From contig JANOFU010000102.1 of assembly GCA_031413815.1 (NCBI GenBank), positions 62,001 through 126,000 on the forward strand: DNA of 64,000 nucleotides, in the 5' to 3' direction. Made by a program: the position numbers and the translations under genes. Numbering within the stretch: position 1 is the stretch's first letter; each line of letters begins with the position of its first letter. Shown in pieces: positions 24,543 through 33,945 of the stretch. The notes beneath the pieces were generated by a model. The model worked only from the letters and a program-made list of their open reading frames with translations. It did not search any database and was not told where the DNA came from. The stretch comes from JAGVSR01 sp031413815. GTDB taxonomy: Bacteria; Pseudomonadota; Alphaproteobacteria; Rhizobiales; Hyphomicrobiaceae.

Positions 24543-25343
24543 ATGGCATCGCCTTTGAATGAGCGGGTCACAACACAGCTTAGGGATCTGTTGGCGGCCG
24601 ACGCCTCGCCGGAGCGACTGAACGCAGCCCTGCGTCAGTTGTCAAAGTGGCGCAGCGTTCTGATCCAGAACACGTTGACGGGCACCAACGGCACAACGGT
24701 TCGCGCCGGGGTGTTCGCCGGTATGGACTTCATCGCCCAGTCCGCGGAAGGCTGCCACATCGCCAAACTGCTCGGCACCTATGAGCAGCCGCTGCAGGCC
24801 GCCGTCGAACGCGCCATCGCGCGCGGATACCAAACCGTCATCAATATCGGCTGTGCGGAAGGCTACTACGCCGTCGGCCTCGCGCGGCGGATGCCACAGG
24901 CGAATATTCTCGCCTTCGACATTGATGCCAAGGCGCGCATGGCTTGTGCTGAACTGGCCGCGAAAAACGGCGTCTCAGGCCGCCTGGAGATCGGGCCCGT
25001 GTTCACGCATGCCGACTTTGCGCGGCTCCAGGGCTCGGGTGCGCTCGTTGTGTGCGACATTGAAGGGGCTGAGCACAGCCTGCTCGATCCGATTGCAGCG
25101 CCCGCGCTGGCTGGGATGGATTTGCTGGTTGAGGCGCATGATTGCGACATCGCCGGACTGTCGCAGACGCTGCGCGCGCGATTTGAGCCAACGCACGCCG
25201 TCTCGGTGATCGCCGATAGTGGAAGCCGGGATGTCGAAAGTCCGCCCGACTGGTTCACGAACCTCGGACACCTGGATCAGCTCCTCGCGATCTGGGAGTG
25301 GCGAATCGGTCCCACGCCCTGGCTCGAAATTGTACGCCGATGA
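24543..25343 (+). CDS. Class I SAM-dependent methyltransferase-like protein
   Basis: A 266-residue protein with a Rossmann methyltransferase fold from about residue 85. Motif I is INIGCAEGYYAVGLARR, the acidic motif II strand ends in LAFDID, and a DIEGAEHSLLDP segment follows, as in FkbM-like enzymes. The N-terminal 80 residues form a helical region. The substrate is not predictable. GGAGCGGGG lies upstream of the ATG at 24543; the TTG at 24540 is unlikely. It follows glmS by 45 bases and is probably co-transcribed. Confidence 0.8.
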   Translation: MASPLNERVTTQLRDLLAADASPERLNAALRQLSKWRSVLIQNTLTGTNGTTVRAGVFAGMDFIAQSAEGCHIAKLLGTYEQPLQAAVERAIARGYQTVINIGCAEGYYAVGLARRMPQANILAFDIDAKARMACAELAAKNGVSGRLEIGPVFTHADFARLQGSGALVVCDIEGAEHSLLDPIAAPALAGMDLLVEAHDCDIAGLSQTLRARFEPTHAVSVIADSGSRDVESPPDWFTNLGHLDQLLAIWEWRIGPTPWLEIVRR

Positions 25344-25526
25344 TTGCCATAATTGCTTCCCGTTCGCCGGTTCCGGTGCAAAACTCCAGAATGGCTTTAA
25401 CCATTTGGGGAAAGCGCCGGTCTGTGGCAGTCGCGCATTTGCCACGTTGGGGCCGTTGCCCTAAAAATGCCGCTCGGATGGCGAATTGGATTTGGTGTGC
25501 CAAGGACTGGGGCAGGGGTTTTTGCA

Positions 25527-26789
25527 ATGCACGGTGTTCGATTCACAGCGGTCGCCAGCCTGGTCGCAGTTTTAGCGGCAGGTCTCCACGACGCTCGCGC
25601 GCAATCTGTCACGAAACCGGCTCCGCCCACGGCAGACGCAAAGAAGGCGTCCCCGTCCGGCGTCAAATCTTTTGAAGCGGGCGCCAAGGCGTTCGAGGCT
25701 GGCAAATTGGAGCCTGCCGTTCAAGCTCTCTCGTCCGCCCTTGCGCTGGGTGGTTTGTCGAGCCAGCAGATGGCCAAGGCGCTGTACTACCGCGGTTCGG
25801 CCTACCGTAAGCAGGGCAAGCCCGCACAAGCCATTTCAGATTTGACATCGTCCGTGTGGTTGAAGGGCGGCTTGTCGGACGCAGATCGTGCCGCGGCCAT
25901 GGATCAAAGGCAGGCGGCCTACAAAGAAGCAGGTCTGGGAGCGGCGACACCCATCGGGGCCGCACCGATTGACCAAGCGCCCTCGACTATTGTGGCAACT
26001 CCAACAGCTTCGGCCTCCGTCGCGGCGGCTGCGCCTGCGGCGGCGGCTCTGCCCGTCGCCAGCACAGCAAACCCAATCGCTGGCGGCACGACCTCATCGT
26101 GGAGTGCTGTGACGTCCGCGTCTGCCGCGGTGGAAGCATCGACTCCGTCAACAACCGGGCCTTCTGCAGCCGCTCCATCATCCGTTACTCCCTCAGCAAC
26201 ACTTGCGCCGAGCGCCTCGCCGGATGCTCCGGCACTTTCGGCGTTGCCTGCTGACAGTGGCCAACCGGCTGCCGCCGCTGCCAACCCGCTGGACGGTGCG
26301 GGGGCAGCTATTGGTAATGCTGGGTCGGCCATCGGTAACTTCTTCGGCAATATGTTCAATAGCTCGGGGGGCAGTCCCGCAACGACGGACGCGTCGTCAT
26401 CTGTTTCGACATCATCGACAGGCGCATGGGCTGTTGAGGCTGCGACTGCTGCGCCAGCGGCACCTGCTGGCGAGTGGACCACGCAGACCAAGGTCGCCAA
26501 TGTGTCAACACCCAGTGCAGCGTCGGCCAGACCTGAGACAGGCGCCTACAAACTCCAAGTTGCGGCGGTGCGCACGCGCGAGGAAGCCACCAAAGTGGCG
26601 CAGGATCTCCAACAGAGGCACGGGGCGCAAATCGCGGGGGCAACGCCCATCGTCGATCAAGCGGTGTTTGGAAACATGGGGACATTTTACCGGGTGCGGC
26701 TTGGTCCGTACACCAATGCCGACGCTCCCGGCAAGCTGTGCAGCACATTGAAACCGCTCGGTTATGACTGCATGGTCGTCGGCAACTGA
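25527..26789 (+). CDS. Exported TPR and SPOR domain protein
   Basis: A 420-residue exported protein. A signal peptide (MHGVRFTAVASLVAVLAAGL, cleavage after ARA) is followed by a TPR-like helical part at about residues 45-130, with SFEAGAKAFEAGKLEPAVQAL and ALYYRGSAYRKQGKPAQAI. A long Ala/Ser/Pro-rich linker leads to a C-terminal SPOR domain at about residues 345-420, containing YKLQVAAVRTREEATKVAQ and GTFYRVRLGPY. SPOR domains bind glycan strands lacking peptide stems. Its position after glmS fits an envelope role. ATG at 25527 is used because it starts the signal peptide. Confidence 0.88.
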   Translation: MHGVRFTAVASLVAVLAAGLHDARAQSVTKPAPPTADAKKASPSGVKSFEAGAKAFEAGKLEPAVQALSSALALGGLSSQQMAKALYYRGSAYRKQGKPAQAISDLTSSVWLKGGLSDADRAAAMDQRQAAYKEAGLGAATPIGAAPIDQAPSTIVATPTASASVAAAAPAAAALPVASTANPIAGGTTSSWSAVTSASAAVEASTPSTTGPSAAAPSSVTPSATLAPSASPDAPALSALPADSGQPAAAAANPLDGAGAAIGNAGSAIGNFFGNMFNSSGGSPATTDASSSVSTSSTGAWAVEAATAAPAAPAGEWTTQTKVANVSTPSAASARPETGAYKLQVAAVRTREEATKVAQDLQQRHGAQIAGATPIVDQAVFGNMGTFYRVRLGPYTNADAPGKLCSTLKPLGYDCMVVGN

Positions 26790-26867
26790 GCGTTCACGGA
26801 GTTCCATTCGGCCGTGTCTGCTGCATGACGCAGGCAAGTGTTGACGTGAACGGGCACGCACCGCACC

Positions 26868-27704
26868 ATGCCCACGATGGCGAATCCCGAACCAGACATA
26901 AATAAGCCGGCAGGCCCTGGCGCTGACAGCGGCGCAGCCTTGGCGGCGGGTCTCAAGCGTCTCGCCAACGACGATGAACATGTGCCAACGCGGCTCGGCG
27001 CACGGCTGCGCAACTACTTTTTGACAGGCGTCATCATCGTTGGTCCAGTGGCCGTCACCATCCTGCTGATCAAGTGGTTCATCGAGTTCGCCGACGAGTA
27101 CGTGAAGCCGCTCATTCCGTCGATCTACCTGCCAGAAACCTACTTGCCGTTTGCCATTCCTGGCATCGGTGTGCTGTTCGGCGTCGTCGGCTTGATGATG
27201 ATCGGCTTCTTCGCCGCCAACCTGCTCGGGCGCTCTCTTATTTCATTCGGCGAAATGATGCTCGATCGCATGCCGATCGTGCGGAATGTCTATCGCGCGC
27301 TGAAACAGATCTTTGAATCTGTTGTGTCAGCGACGGGATCGGGTGCTGCTAAACCGTTCCAGAAGGTCGGCCTCATTGAGTTCCCGTCGAAGGGCTTGTG
27401 GTCGATTGTGTTTGTTACTGGAGAAGCCGCCGGTGAAATCGCAGCCATCAGCCCTGGCGGCGAAAGCGATCTCGTCACGGTGTTTATGCCGACCGGCATC
27501 GTGCCACCGACCGGCTTCATCTGCTTTGTGCCGCGGCGTGAGGTGATGTTCCTCAAGATGAGCGTCGAAGATGCGGCAAAGATCGTGATTTCAGGCGGCA
27601 TGGTGACGCCCGACTATCAACTGCGCATGAAGCAGTTGGCGGAGAAAGCCCGCTCCGAGGCAGCCAAGGCCGCGGCCCTCGCGCCGGTCGATCCGGGGGT
27701 TTAG
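26868..27704 (+). CDS. DUF502 family membrane protein
   Basis: A 278-residue integral membrane protein of the DUF502 family, common in bacteria and of unknown function. Two membrane segments are predicted at about residues 48-70 (FLTGVIIVGPVAVTILLIK) and 95-120. A soluble domain follows, with RMPIVRNVYRALKQIFESV, FVTGEAAGEI and VFMPTGIVPPTGFICFVP. In Rhizobiales it commonly precedes recG. An alternative start three codons in (MANPEPD) is possible. The C-terminal tail is a charged Ala-rich helix. It converges with recG, ten bases separating the stops. Confidence 0.92.
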   Translation: MPTMANPEPDINKPAGPGADSGAALAAGLKRLANDDEHVPTRLGARLRNYFLTGVIIVGPVAVTILLIKWFIEFADEYVKPLIPSIYLPETYLPFAIPGIGVLFGVVGLMMIGFFAANLLGRSLISFGEMMLDRMPIVRNVYRALKQIFESVVSATGSGAAKPFQKVGLIEFPSKGLWSIVFVTGEAAGEIAAISPGGESDLVTVFMPTGIVPPTGFICFVPRREVMFLKMSVEDAAKIVISGGMVTPDYQLRMKQLAEKARSEAAKAAALAPVDPGV

Positions 27705-27714
27705 ATTTCAGAAG

Positions 27715-29829
27715 TCACGCGGCGCGGAATAGGCGCACGGCTTCGTCGCATTCGAACAGATAGAGCAGGGCGCGCAGCGTTTGCCCGCGCGGACTGGTCA
27801 ATCCCGGGTCGGCGGAGAGTATCATCTTGGCGTCGTCGCGGGCAGTCGCGAGCAGCATTTCAAAGCCCGGCACTTCGGCGACGCGGAATTCCGGCATGCC
27901 GCTCTGCCGGGCGCCGAGCACCTCGCCGCCGCCGCGCAGCTCCAAATCTTTCTCCGCAATCAAAAAGCCATCTTCGGTTTCGCGCATCATGCGCAGGCGC
28001 TCTTCGGCCGTTTGGCCGGCCGGCGATTTGTACAACAGAATACAATAGGACTGACGGTCGCTACGGCCAACACGCCCGCGCAATTGGTGCAACTGAGCCA
28101 ATCCAAAGCGTTCGGCATGCTCAATGACCATGATCGTGGCGTTGGGCACGTTGACGCCCACTTCAATTACGGTTGTGGCGACGAGGACAGCAAGTTTGTT
28201 GGACGCGAACGCCTCCATCGTGGTGTCTTTCGCCGTGCCGGTCATGCCGCCGTGCAGCAGCCCGACAGTATCGCCAAAAATCTGTTTCAGATGGGCGTGG
28301 CGTTCTTCGGCGGCGGCGAGTTCCGATTTTTCGGAGCTTTCAATCAGTGGGCACACCCAATAGACCTGCGCGCCTTGGGTCAGCGCGCGCTTGAGACCGT
28401 CGATGACGTCTTCTATGCGCTCGATGGGTGTGGTCGTGGTGACAATCGGTTTGCGGCCAGCCGGCTTTTCTGTCAGGCGCGAGACATCAAGGTCGCCGTA
28501 GTGGGTCATCAGCAGCGTGCGCGGAATGGGGGTTGCCGTCATCACCAGCATGTTGGCGCCGCCGTCGCCGCCTTTGGTCTGCAATGCAAGGCGCTGGTGG
28601 ACGCCAAATCGATGCTGCTCGTCAATCACAGCGAAGGCGAGATCACGGAAGGTCACGTCGTCCTGGAAAATCGCGTGCGTTCCAATCAGGATATCGATTT
28701 CGCCATCTGCAAGCCGTTGCAGGATCGCGTCGCGGATTTTGCCTTTTTCGCGGCCCGTGAGGAGGGCGACGCGGAGATTGGCTTTCTCCGCCAAAGGGCC
28801 GATGGTTTCCTGATGCTGGCGCGCGAGCACTTCGGTCGGGGCCATGATGGCGGCCTGGGCGCCTGCTTCCACGGCAATGGCCATGGCCATCAGCGCGACC
28901 ACGGTTTTGCCAGAGCCAACGTCGCCTTGCAGCAATCGCAGCATGCGGTTGGGGGCGGCCATATCGGCAGCAATATCTGTCAAAGCCAAGCGTTGAGATT
29001 TGGTCATCGAGAACGGCAGGGCGTCGTAAAGCGCGGCACGGAACCGGCCGTCTCCCGTGACAGGGCGTCCGCGCTGGGCGCGATAGCTTTGCCGGACAAG
29101 ACCCAGCGCCAATTGATTGGCGAGCAGTTCGTCGTAGGCCAGTCGCTGCCAAGGAGCCGCACCGCGCGAGACGTCGGCGGCATCAACCGGACAATGCAGC
29201 CGTTCGATCGCGTCTTTGAACGAGGGCCAACTGCGCGCCTTGAGCCAAGCGGCATCTTGCCACTCGGCCAAGTCCGGCGTGCGTTCCACGATCTGCCGCG
29301 TCGCTTTGATCAGCACTTTGCCCGACAGGCCCGCCGTCAGCGGATAGACCGGCTCCAACAGCGGCAGGCTTGCGCGCGCTTCTTCGGCCACGATGTAGTC
29401 GGGATGAGCCATCTGCAGCGTCTCGCCATACCGCTCGACGCGGCCGGAGACGTAACGGATTTCGCCCACTGGCAGCTGACGCTCAACGAACGGCGTCTCA
29501 GCACGAAAGAAGATGAGATCGAGCCGGCCCGTTTCGTCCTCGGTGCTGACCTTATAGGGCACCTTGGTATTGCCGCGCGGGGGTGCTTTATGTTTCAACA
29601 CACGAACGCGCAGCGTTGCGATGGTGCCTGGTACTGCGTCGCGGACGGTCGGTTCTGCGCGACGGTCGATCACGCCTGCTGGCAAATGCCACAGCAGGTC
29701 GATGGCGCGCGCGCTCTTGATGCCGGGCGGCAAGGCGAGCGCCTTTTGCAACAGCACATTGAGCCGCGGTCCGATGCCCTTCAAGGTCTCGGCCGGCGCA
29801 AACAATGGCGAAAGCTCAGGCGGCCGCAT
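27715..29829 (-). CDS. recG: ATP-dependent DNA helicase RecG
   Basis: RecG remodels stalled forks and Holliday junctions. The 704-residue protein contains the wedge/OB domain (about residues 55-160) and two helicase domains. Walker A is LLQGDVGSGKTVVALM, the Walker B motif is FAVIDEQHRFG, and the later ATPase motifs QLRGRVGRSD and TATPIPRTLL are present. The length equals that of other RecG proteins. A strikingly long open frame exists on the opposite strand over the whole gene, which I treat as a composition effect. It is divergent from sdhE. Confidence 0.97.
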   Translation of the reverse strand: MRPPELSPLFAPAETLKGIGPRLNVLLQKALALPPGIKSARAIDLLWHLPAGVIDRRAEPTVRDAVPGTIATLRVRVLKHKAPPRGNTKVPYKVSTEDETGRLDLIFFRAETPFVERQLPVGEIRYVSGRVERYGETLQMAHPDYIVAEEARASLPLLEPVYPLTAGLSGKVLIKATRQIVERTPDLAEWQDAAWLKARSWPSFKDAIERLHCPVDAADVSRGAAPWQRLAYDELLANQLALGLVRQSYRAQRGRPVTGDGRFRAALYDALPFSMTKSQRLALTDIAADMAAPNRMLRLLQGDVGSGKTVVALMAMAIAVEAGAQAAIMAPTEVLARQHQETIGPLAEKANLRVALLTGREKGKIRDAILQRLADGEIDILIGTHAIFQDDVTFRDLAFAVIDEQHRFGVHQRLALQTKGGDGGANMLVMTATPIPRTLLMTHYGDLDVSRLTEKPAGRKPIVTTTTPIERIEDVIDGLKRALTQGAQVYWVCPLIESSEKSELAAAEERHAHLKQIFGDTVGLLHGGMTGTAKDTTMEAFASNKLAVLVATTVIEVGVNVPNATIMVIEHAERFGLAQLHQLRGRVGRSDRQSYCILLYKSPAGQTAEERLRMMRETEDGFLIAEKDLELRGGGEVLGARQSGMPEFRVAEVPGFEMLLATARDDAKMILSADPGLTSPRGQTLRALLYLFECDEAVRLFRAA

Positions 29830-30029
29830 GGGTACGTCTCAATTCCTGTTCTCGCAGAATGCCAGTTGATCCGCGGCCATTCGCCCGGTCCACCCTGCCG
29901 TTCGATGACTGGTCTAGGCGGATGTCGCGGGCGGCGCTATACCAACCCCGCATGGGACGGGCAAGAAAGCGGGCCAGTCCCCGGGCGTCAAGCCATCGCC
30001 CATTGGTTTTCCAGTACGGTTCCTGAGGA

Positions 30030-30326
30030 ATGATTGAAGATTTGGAGAGCCGGCGCCGCCGCGCCGCCTGGCGCGCATCGCATCGCGGCACGAAAGAGCT
30101 CGATATGCTGATCGGGCGCTATGCGGATGCCACTTTGCCCAGCATGGCTGAGGCGGAGCTGCGCCGGTTTGAGGATTTCCTGAACTTGGAAGATCCAGCG
30201 CTGCAGGGGTGGCTTCTCGCTCCCTCTATCGAGCCCGGTGTTGAATACGCGGATTTCGTCGCTGCGGTGCGACGGTTCCATGGGTTGGACAGTGCTGGTC
30301 ACGCTGACACGAGAGACGTGAGTTGA
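30030..30326 (+). CDS. sdhE: FAD assembly factor SdhE
   Basis: SdhE helps attach FAD covalently to the succinate dehydrogenase flavoprotein. The 98-residue protein has the hallmark RGTKELD at residues 19-25 and the second helix motif FEDFLNLEDPALQGWL. Its length is typical. TGAGGA is next to the ATG. The stop overlaps the mfd start (TGATG), so the two genes are coupled. The sdhE-mfd pairing with recG divergent upstream is common in Hyphomicrobiales. Confidence 0.95.
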   Translation: MIEDLESRRRRAAWRASHRGTKELDMLIGRYADATLPSMAEAELRRFEDFLNLEDPALQGWLLAPSIEPGVEYADFVAAVRRFHGLDSAGHADTRDVS

Positions 30327-33300
30327 TGGCGGCGGCGACGGAGACCAAGCCAGATCTCATCTTATCAGGCGTGCCTGAAGGCATGGACGCCCTTGTGCTG
30401 GCGCGGTTGGTGCAAGAGGCCACGAGCGCAGCTGGTCCCGGGCTTCACTTACACATCGCGCGGGATGACCGCCGCCTCGATGCGCTGGAAACCGCGCTGA
30501 AGTTTTTTGCACCCGTCGTCAAGGTTATCGCGTTCCCGGCCTGGGACACGGTGCCCTACGATCGCGTCGGGCCGAACACCGATATCGTGGCCAAGCGGAT
30601 CACGGCGCTTGCCAAGCTTGCACTCGGCGGCCGCAGAGATCCGACGATTGTTTTAACCACCGTCAATGCCGTGCTGCAGAAATTGCCGCCGCGGCTGTTC
30701 ATTCGCAACTCAATGAAGGTTCTGGCGCCGGGCCAACGCGCCGATATGGGGCAATTGACCCAGCGCTTGTCTCTCGCCGGCTACACGCGCACCGGCACGG
30801 TAATGGAAGCGGGTGAGTACGGCGTGCGCGGCGGCATTCTGGATTTGTTTTCGCCGGGACGCAGCACTCCAGTTCGTTTGGATTTCTTTGGCGACACGAT
30901 TGAAACGATTAAGTCGTTCGATATCGAAACCCAGCGCTCTCTGAAGCCGGTGCAGAAGATCGTGCTGATGCCGATTTCGGAAGTGGCATTCGGGGAGGCG
31001 CCTGTTGCACTGTTCCGCCGCCGCTATGTCGAACTGTTCGGTGGGGCCACGGGCGATGACCCGCTCTATGAGGCCGTAAGTGCAGGGCAGCGCTATCCGG
31101 GGCAGGAACACTGGCTGCCGTTGTATCACGATCATCTGGAAAGCCTCTTCGACTACGTGCCACACGTCGCGGTGAGCTTCGATCACCAGGCGGAGGAGGC
31201 TGTCAAAGCCCGTTTCGAGCAGATCGGTGAGCATTACGACGCGCGTATTGAGGGGCTTGAAAGCAAGACGTTTGGCGCACAGCCCTATAAGCCCGTGCCG
31301 CCGGACCGGATGTTCCTCGATGGCAAAGCCTGGAGCGCGGCGGTCGGCGGACATGCCGTGTTGCGCTTGTCGCCGTTCGAACAGGCGGCAGCGGCGAATG
31401 TGCGGGCCATGCGCGGCAAAGCGGGGCGTACATTCGCGCTGGAGCGGCAGGACCCGGACGTCAATGTCTTCGACGCTGTGGCCAAGCACATTGCGACGCT
31501 TCATGCGTCCCATCGCCGGGTGATGGTGACCACCTGGACGGCTGGTGCGCGCGAGCGGCTGGTCACGTTGCTGGCCGATCACGGCGTCAAGAACGTGCGC
31601 AAGATCGACAGCTATGCTGACGCGCTGGCGCTGCCGGGTGACGTGACGGCCCTTGGGGTCTTGGGTCTAGAGCAGGGGTTTGAGACTCCCGAACTCGCTG
31701 TGATCGGCGAGCAGGACATTCTCGGCGATCGTCTGGTGCGGCCGCGGCGCAAATCACGCAAAGCAGCCGATGTTCTGACAGAAGCGACAAGTCTGTCGGT
31801 CGGCGATCTTGTGGTTCACGCGGATCACGGCATCGGGCGCTTTGTGGGATTAAAGACGATTACGGCGTTGGGCGCTCCGCACGATTGCTTGGAGCTGACG
31901 TATGCGGGTGGCGACAAGCTCTATCTGCCGGTTGAGAACATCGAACTGCTGTCGCGCTATGGGCAGGACGAGGGGGATGGGCAACTTGACCGGCTCGGCG
32001 GTGGAGCCTGGCAATCGCGCAAGGCGCGCCTCAAGAAGCGCCTGCGCGAGATCGCGTCGGAGCTGATCAAGATCGCGGCGTTGCGCCTACTGAAGGAAGC
32101 ACCCGCAGTGGCGCCGCCTGCCGGGGCATGGGACGAGTTTTTGGCGCGGTTCCCTTATGAGGAAACCGAAGATCAAGCCCAGAGCATCGAAGCCGTGCTG
32201 TCGGATTTGAATTCTGGCCGGCCTATGGACCGGCTCGTGTGCGGCGATGTCGGATTCGGCAAGACGGAAGTGGCATTGCGCGCCGCATTCGTGGCGGCCT
32301 TGAATGGCATGCAAGTGGCAGTCGTGGTGCCGACGACGCTGCTGGCGCGGCAGCATTTCAAGACTTTCACAGACCGGTTCCAGGGTCTGCCCGTTAACAT
32401 CGCGCAGGCGTCGCGTCTGGTGCCGCAAAAGGATCTGAATGAGGTCAAAGCGGGCTTAAAGGCCGGGACCATTGATATTGTCGTTGGAACGCACGCGCTT
32501 TTGGGCAAAGCGATCGAGTTTGCGCGTCTCGGCCTGATGGTGATTGACGAAGAGCAGCACTTTGGCGTCACCCACAAGGAGCGCTTGAAGCGGCTGCGCG
32601 AAGACGTGCATGTTCTGACGCTGACGGCGACGCCCATTCCGCGCACCTTGCAATTGGCGCTGACCGGCGTGCGCGAACTCTCGCTCATCACCACGCCGCC
32701 GGTCGACCGGTTGGCGGTGCGCACGTACATTTCGCCGTTTGATCCTGTTATCTTGGCCGACGCATTGAAGCGCGAACGGGCCCGCGGCGGACAGAGCTTC
32801 TATGTTGTGCCGCGCATTGCCGATTTGGATGATGTTGCCGAATTCCTGCGCGAGGCGGTTCCGGAATTGAAGGTTGCCCGCGCCCATGGCCAGCTCACTC
32901 CAACCGAACTCGAAGACATCATGACCGCGTTCTATGAGGGTCAGTATGACGTGTTGCTGTCGACGGCGATCGTGGAGTCGGGGCTCGACGTGCCCAATGC
33001 CAATACAATGATCCTGCATCGCGCAGATATGTTTGGGCTGGCGCAGCTCTATCAATTGCGCGGGCGTGTCGGCCGCTCGAAGCGGCGCGCGTATGCGTAC
33101 TTCACAACGCCGCCGAACCAGAAGCTGACGGAAGGAGCAGACAAGCGCCTCAAGGTTTTGCAGTCGCTTGATACGTTGGGGGCTGGGTTCTCGCTCGCCT
33201 CGCACGATCTGGATATCCGCGGCGGCGGCAATTTGTTGGGCGAAGAACAATCGGGTCACATCCGCGAAGTCGGCTTCGAACTCTATCAGTCCATGCTGGA

Positions 33301-33817
33301 AGAAGCCGTCGCAGCCATGAAGGGCGGCGATCTGGGCGAAACCGCCGACAAGTGGAGCCCGGAAATTGCACTGGGTATGCCCGTGCTCATCCCCGAGTCC
33401 TATGTTTCGGATCTGCAACTCCGGCTCGGGCTTTACCGGCGCTTGTCGACGTTCGAAACGCGGCCTGACATCGACGGGTTTGCAGCCGAGTTGGTCGATC
33501 GCTTTGGCGAGTTGCCGGTTGAAGTGTCGTCGCTGCTCGATGTGATGGAGATCAAAGGGCTGTGCCGTGAGGCTGGCATCGCCAAGGTCGATGCGGGCCC
33601 GCGCGGTGCGGTGCTGAGCTTCCGCAAAAACGATTTCGCGAACGCGGCCGGCTTAGCCCAGTTCCTGTATGCGCAGCGGGCGCTGGCGAAATTGCAGCCT
33701 GATCACAAGCTCGTTGTCAAAGGCGAGTGGGACAAACCGGATGCGCGCATGAAAGGCGTGCGAGCGCTGGTCAGCGAACTGGCGCGGATCGCGGCGCAGG
33801 TCAAGAAAGCGGCGTAA
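30326..33817 (+). CDS. mfd: Transcription-repair coupling factor Mfd
   Basis: Mfd removes RNA polymerase stalled at DNA lesions and recruits UvrA. The 1163-residue protein has the UvrB-homology N-terminus (about residues 1-340), the RNA-polymerase interaction domain around residues 490-560 (GDLVVHADHGIGRFVGL), and the RecG-like translocase. Walker A is CGDVGFGKTEVALRA, Walker B is VIDEEQHFG, and motif VI is QLRGRVGRSKRRAYAY. The C-terminal TRCF domain ends near residue 1130. The ATG at 30326 overlaps the sdhE stop. A double-hairpin repeat starts seven bases after the stop. Confidence 0.98.
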   Translation: MAAATETKPDLILSGVPEGMDALVLARLVQEATSAAGPGLHLHIARDDRRLDALETALKFFAPVVKVIAFPAWDTVPYDRVGPNTDIVAKRITALAKLALGGRRDPTIVLTTVNAVLQKLPPRLFIRNSMKVLAPGQRADMGQLTQRLSLAGYTRTGTVMEAGEYGVRGGILDLFSPGRSTPVRLDFFGDTIETIKSFDIETQRSLKPVQKIVLMPISEVAFGEAPVALFRRRYVELFGGATGDDPLYEAVSAGQRYPGQEHWLPLYHDHLESLFDYVPHVAVSFDHQAEEAVKARFEQIGEHYDARIEGLESKTFGAQPYKPVPPDRMFLDGKAWSAAVGGHAVLRLSPFEQAAAANVRAMRGKAGRTFALERQDPDVNVFDAVAKHIATLHASHRRVMVTTWTAGARERLVTLLADHGVKNVRKIDSYADALALPGDVTALGVLGLEQGFETPELAVIGEQDILGDRLVRPRRKSRKAADVLTEATSLSVGDLVVHADHGIGRFVGLKTITALGAPHDCLELTYAGGDKLYLPVENIELLSRYGQDEGDGQLDRLGGGAWQSRKARLKKRLREIASELIKIAALRLLKEAPAVAPPAGAWDEFLARFPYEETEDQAQSIEAVLSDLNSGRPMDRLVCGDVGFGKTEVALRAAFVAALNGMQVAVVVPTTLLARQHFKTFTDRFQGLPVNIAQASRLVPQKDLNEVKAGLKAGTIDIVVGTHALLGKAIEFARLGLMVIDEEQHFGVTHKERLKRLREDVHVLTLTATPIPRTLQLALTGVRELSLITTPPVDRLAVRTYISPFDPVILADALKRERARGGQSFYVVPRIADLDDVAEFLREAVPELKVARAHGQLTPTELEDIMTAFYEGQYDVLLSTAIVESGLDVPNANTMILHRADMFGLAQLYQLRGRVGRSKRRAYAYFTTPPNQKLTEGADKRLKVLQSLDTLGAGFSLASHDLDIRGGGNLLGEEQSGHIREVGFELYQSMLEEAVAAMKGGDLGETADKWSPEIALGMPVLIPESYVSDLQLRLGLYRRLSTFETRPDIDGFAAELVDRFGELPVEVSSLLDVMEIKGLCREAGIAKVDAGPRGAVLSFRKNDFANAAGLAQFLYAQRALAKLQPDHKLVVKGEWDKPDARMKGVRALVSELARIAAQVKKAA

Positions 33818-33823
33818 GTGACA

Positions 33824-33938
33824 TCCCCTCTCCCCATCGCCTTCGGTGGGGAGAGGGCCAGGGTGAGGGGCAGCCGCTTGTTCGATCGCGTTGCTGCCCC
33901 TCACCCCAGCCCTCTCCCCGTAAGTACGGGGAGAGGGA
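33824..33938. repeat. Composite palindromic element, copy B
   Basis: The order of blocks is a CCCTCTCCCC/GGGGAGAGGG hairpin, GTGAGGGGCAGC, spacer, GCTGCCCCTCAC and a second hairpin. The second hairpin is CCCTCTCCCCGTA with TACGGGGAGAGGG (33910-33937), a 13-bp perfect stem followed by AGTTTCCTTT. It lies between the convergent mfd and membrane-protein genes and could terminate mfd. Confidence 0.88.
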
Positions 33939-33945
33939 GTTTCCT

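Noticed and set aside
27781..30033. A very long open frame on the plus strand over recG.
   Set aside because: It is antisense to an unambiguous recG over its full length and has the His/Arg/Gln-rich composition typical of the reverse frame of GC-rich genes.
30710..33418. Several long antisense frames within mfd.
   Set aside because: They mirror the codon pattern of mfd and have no independent support.
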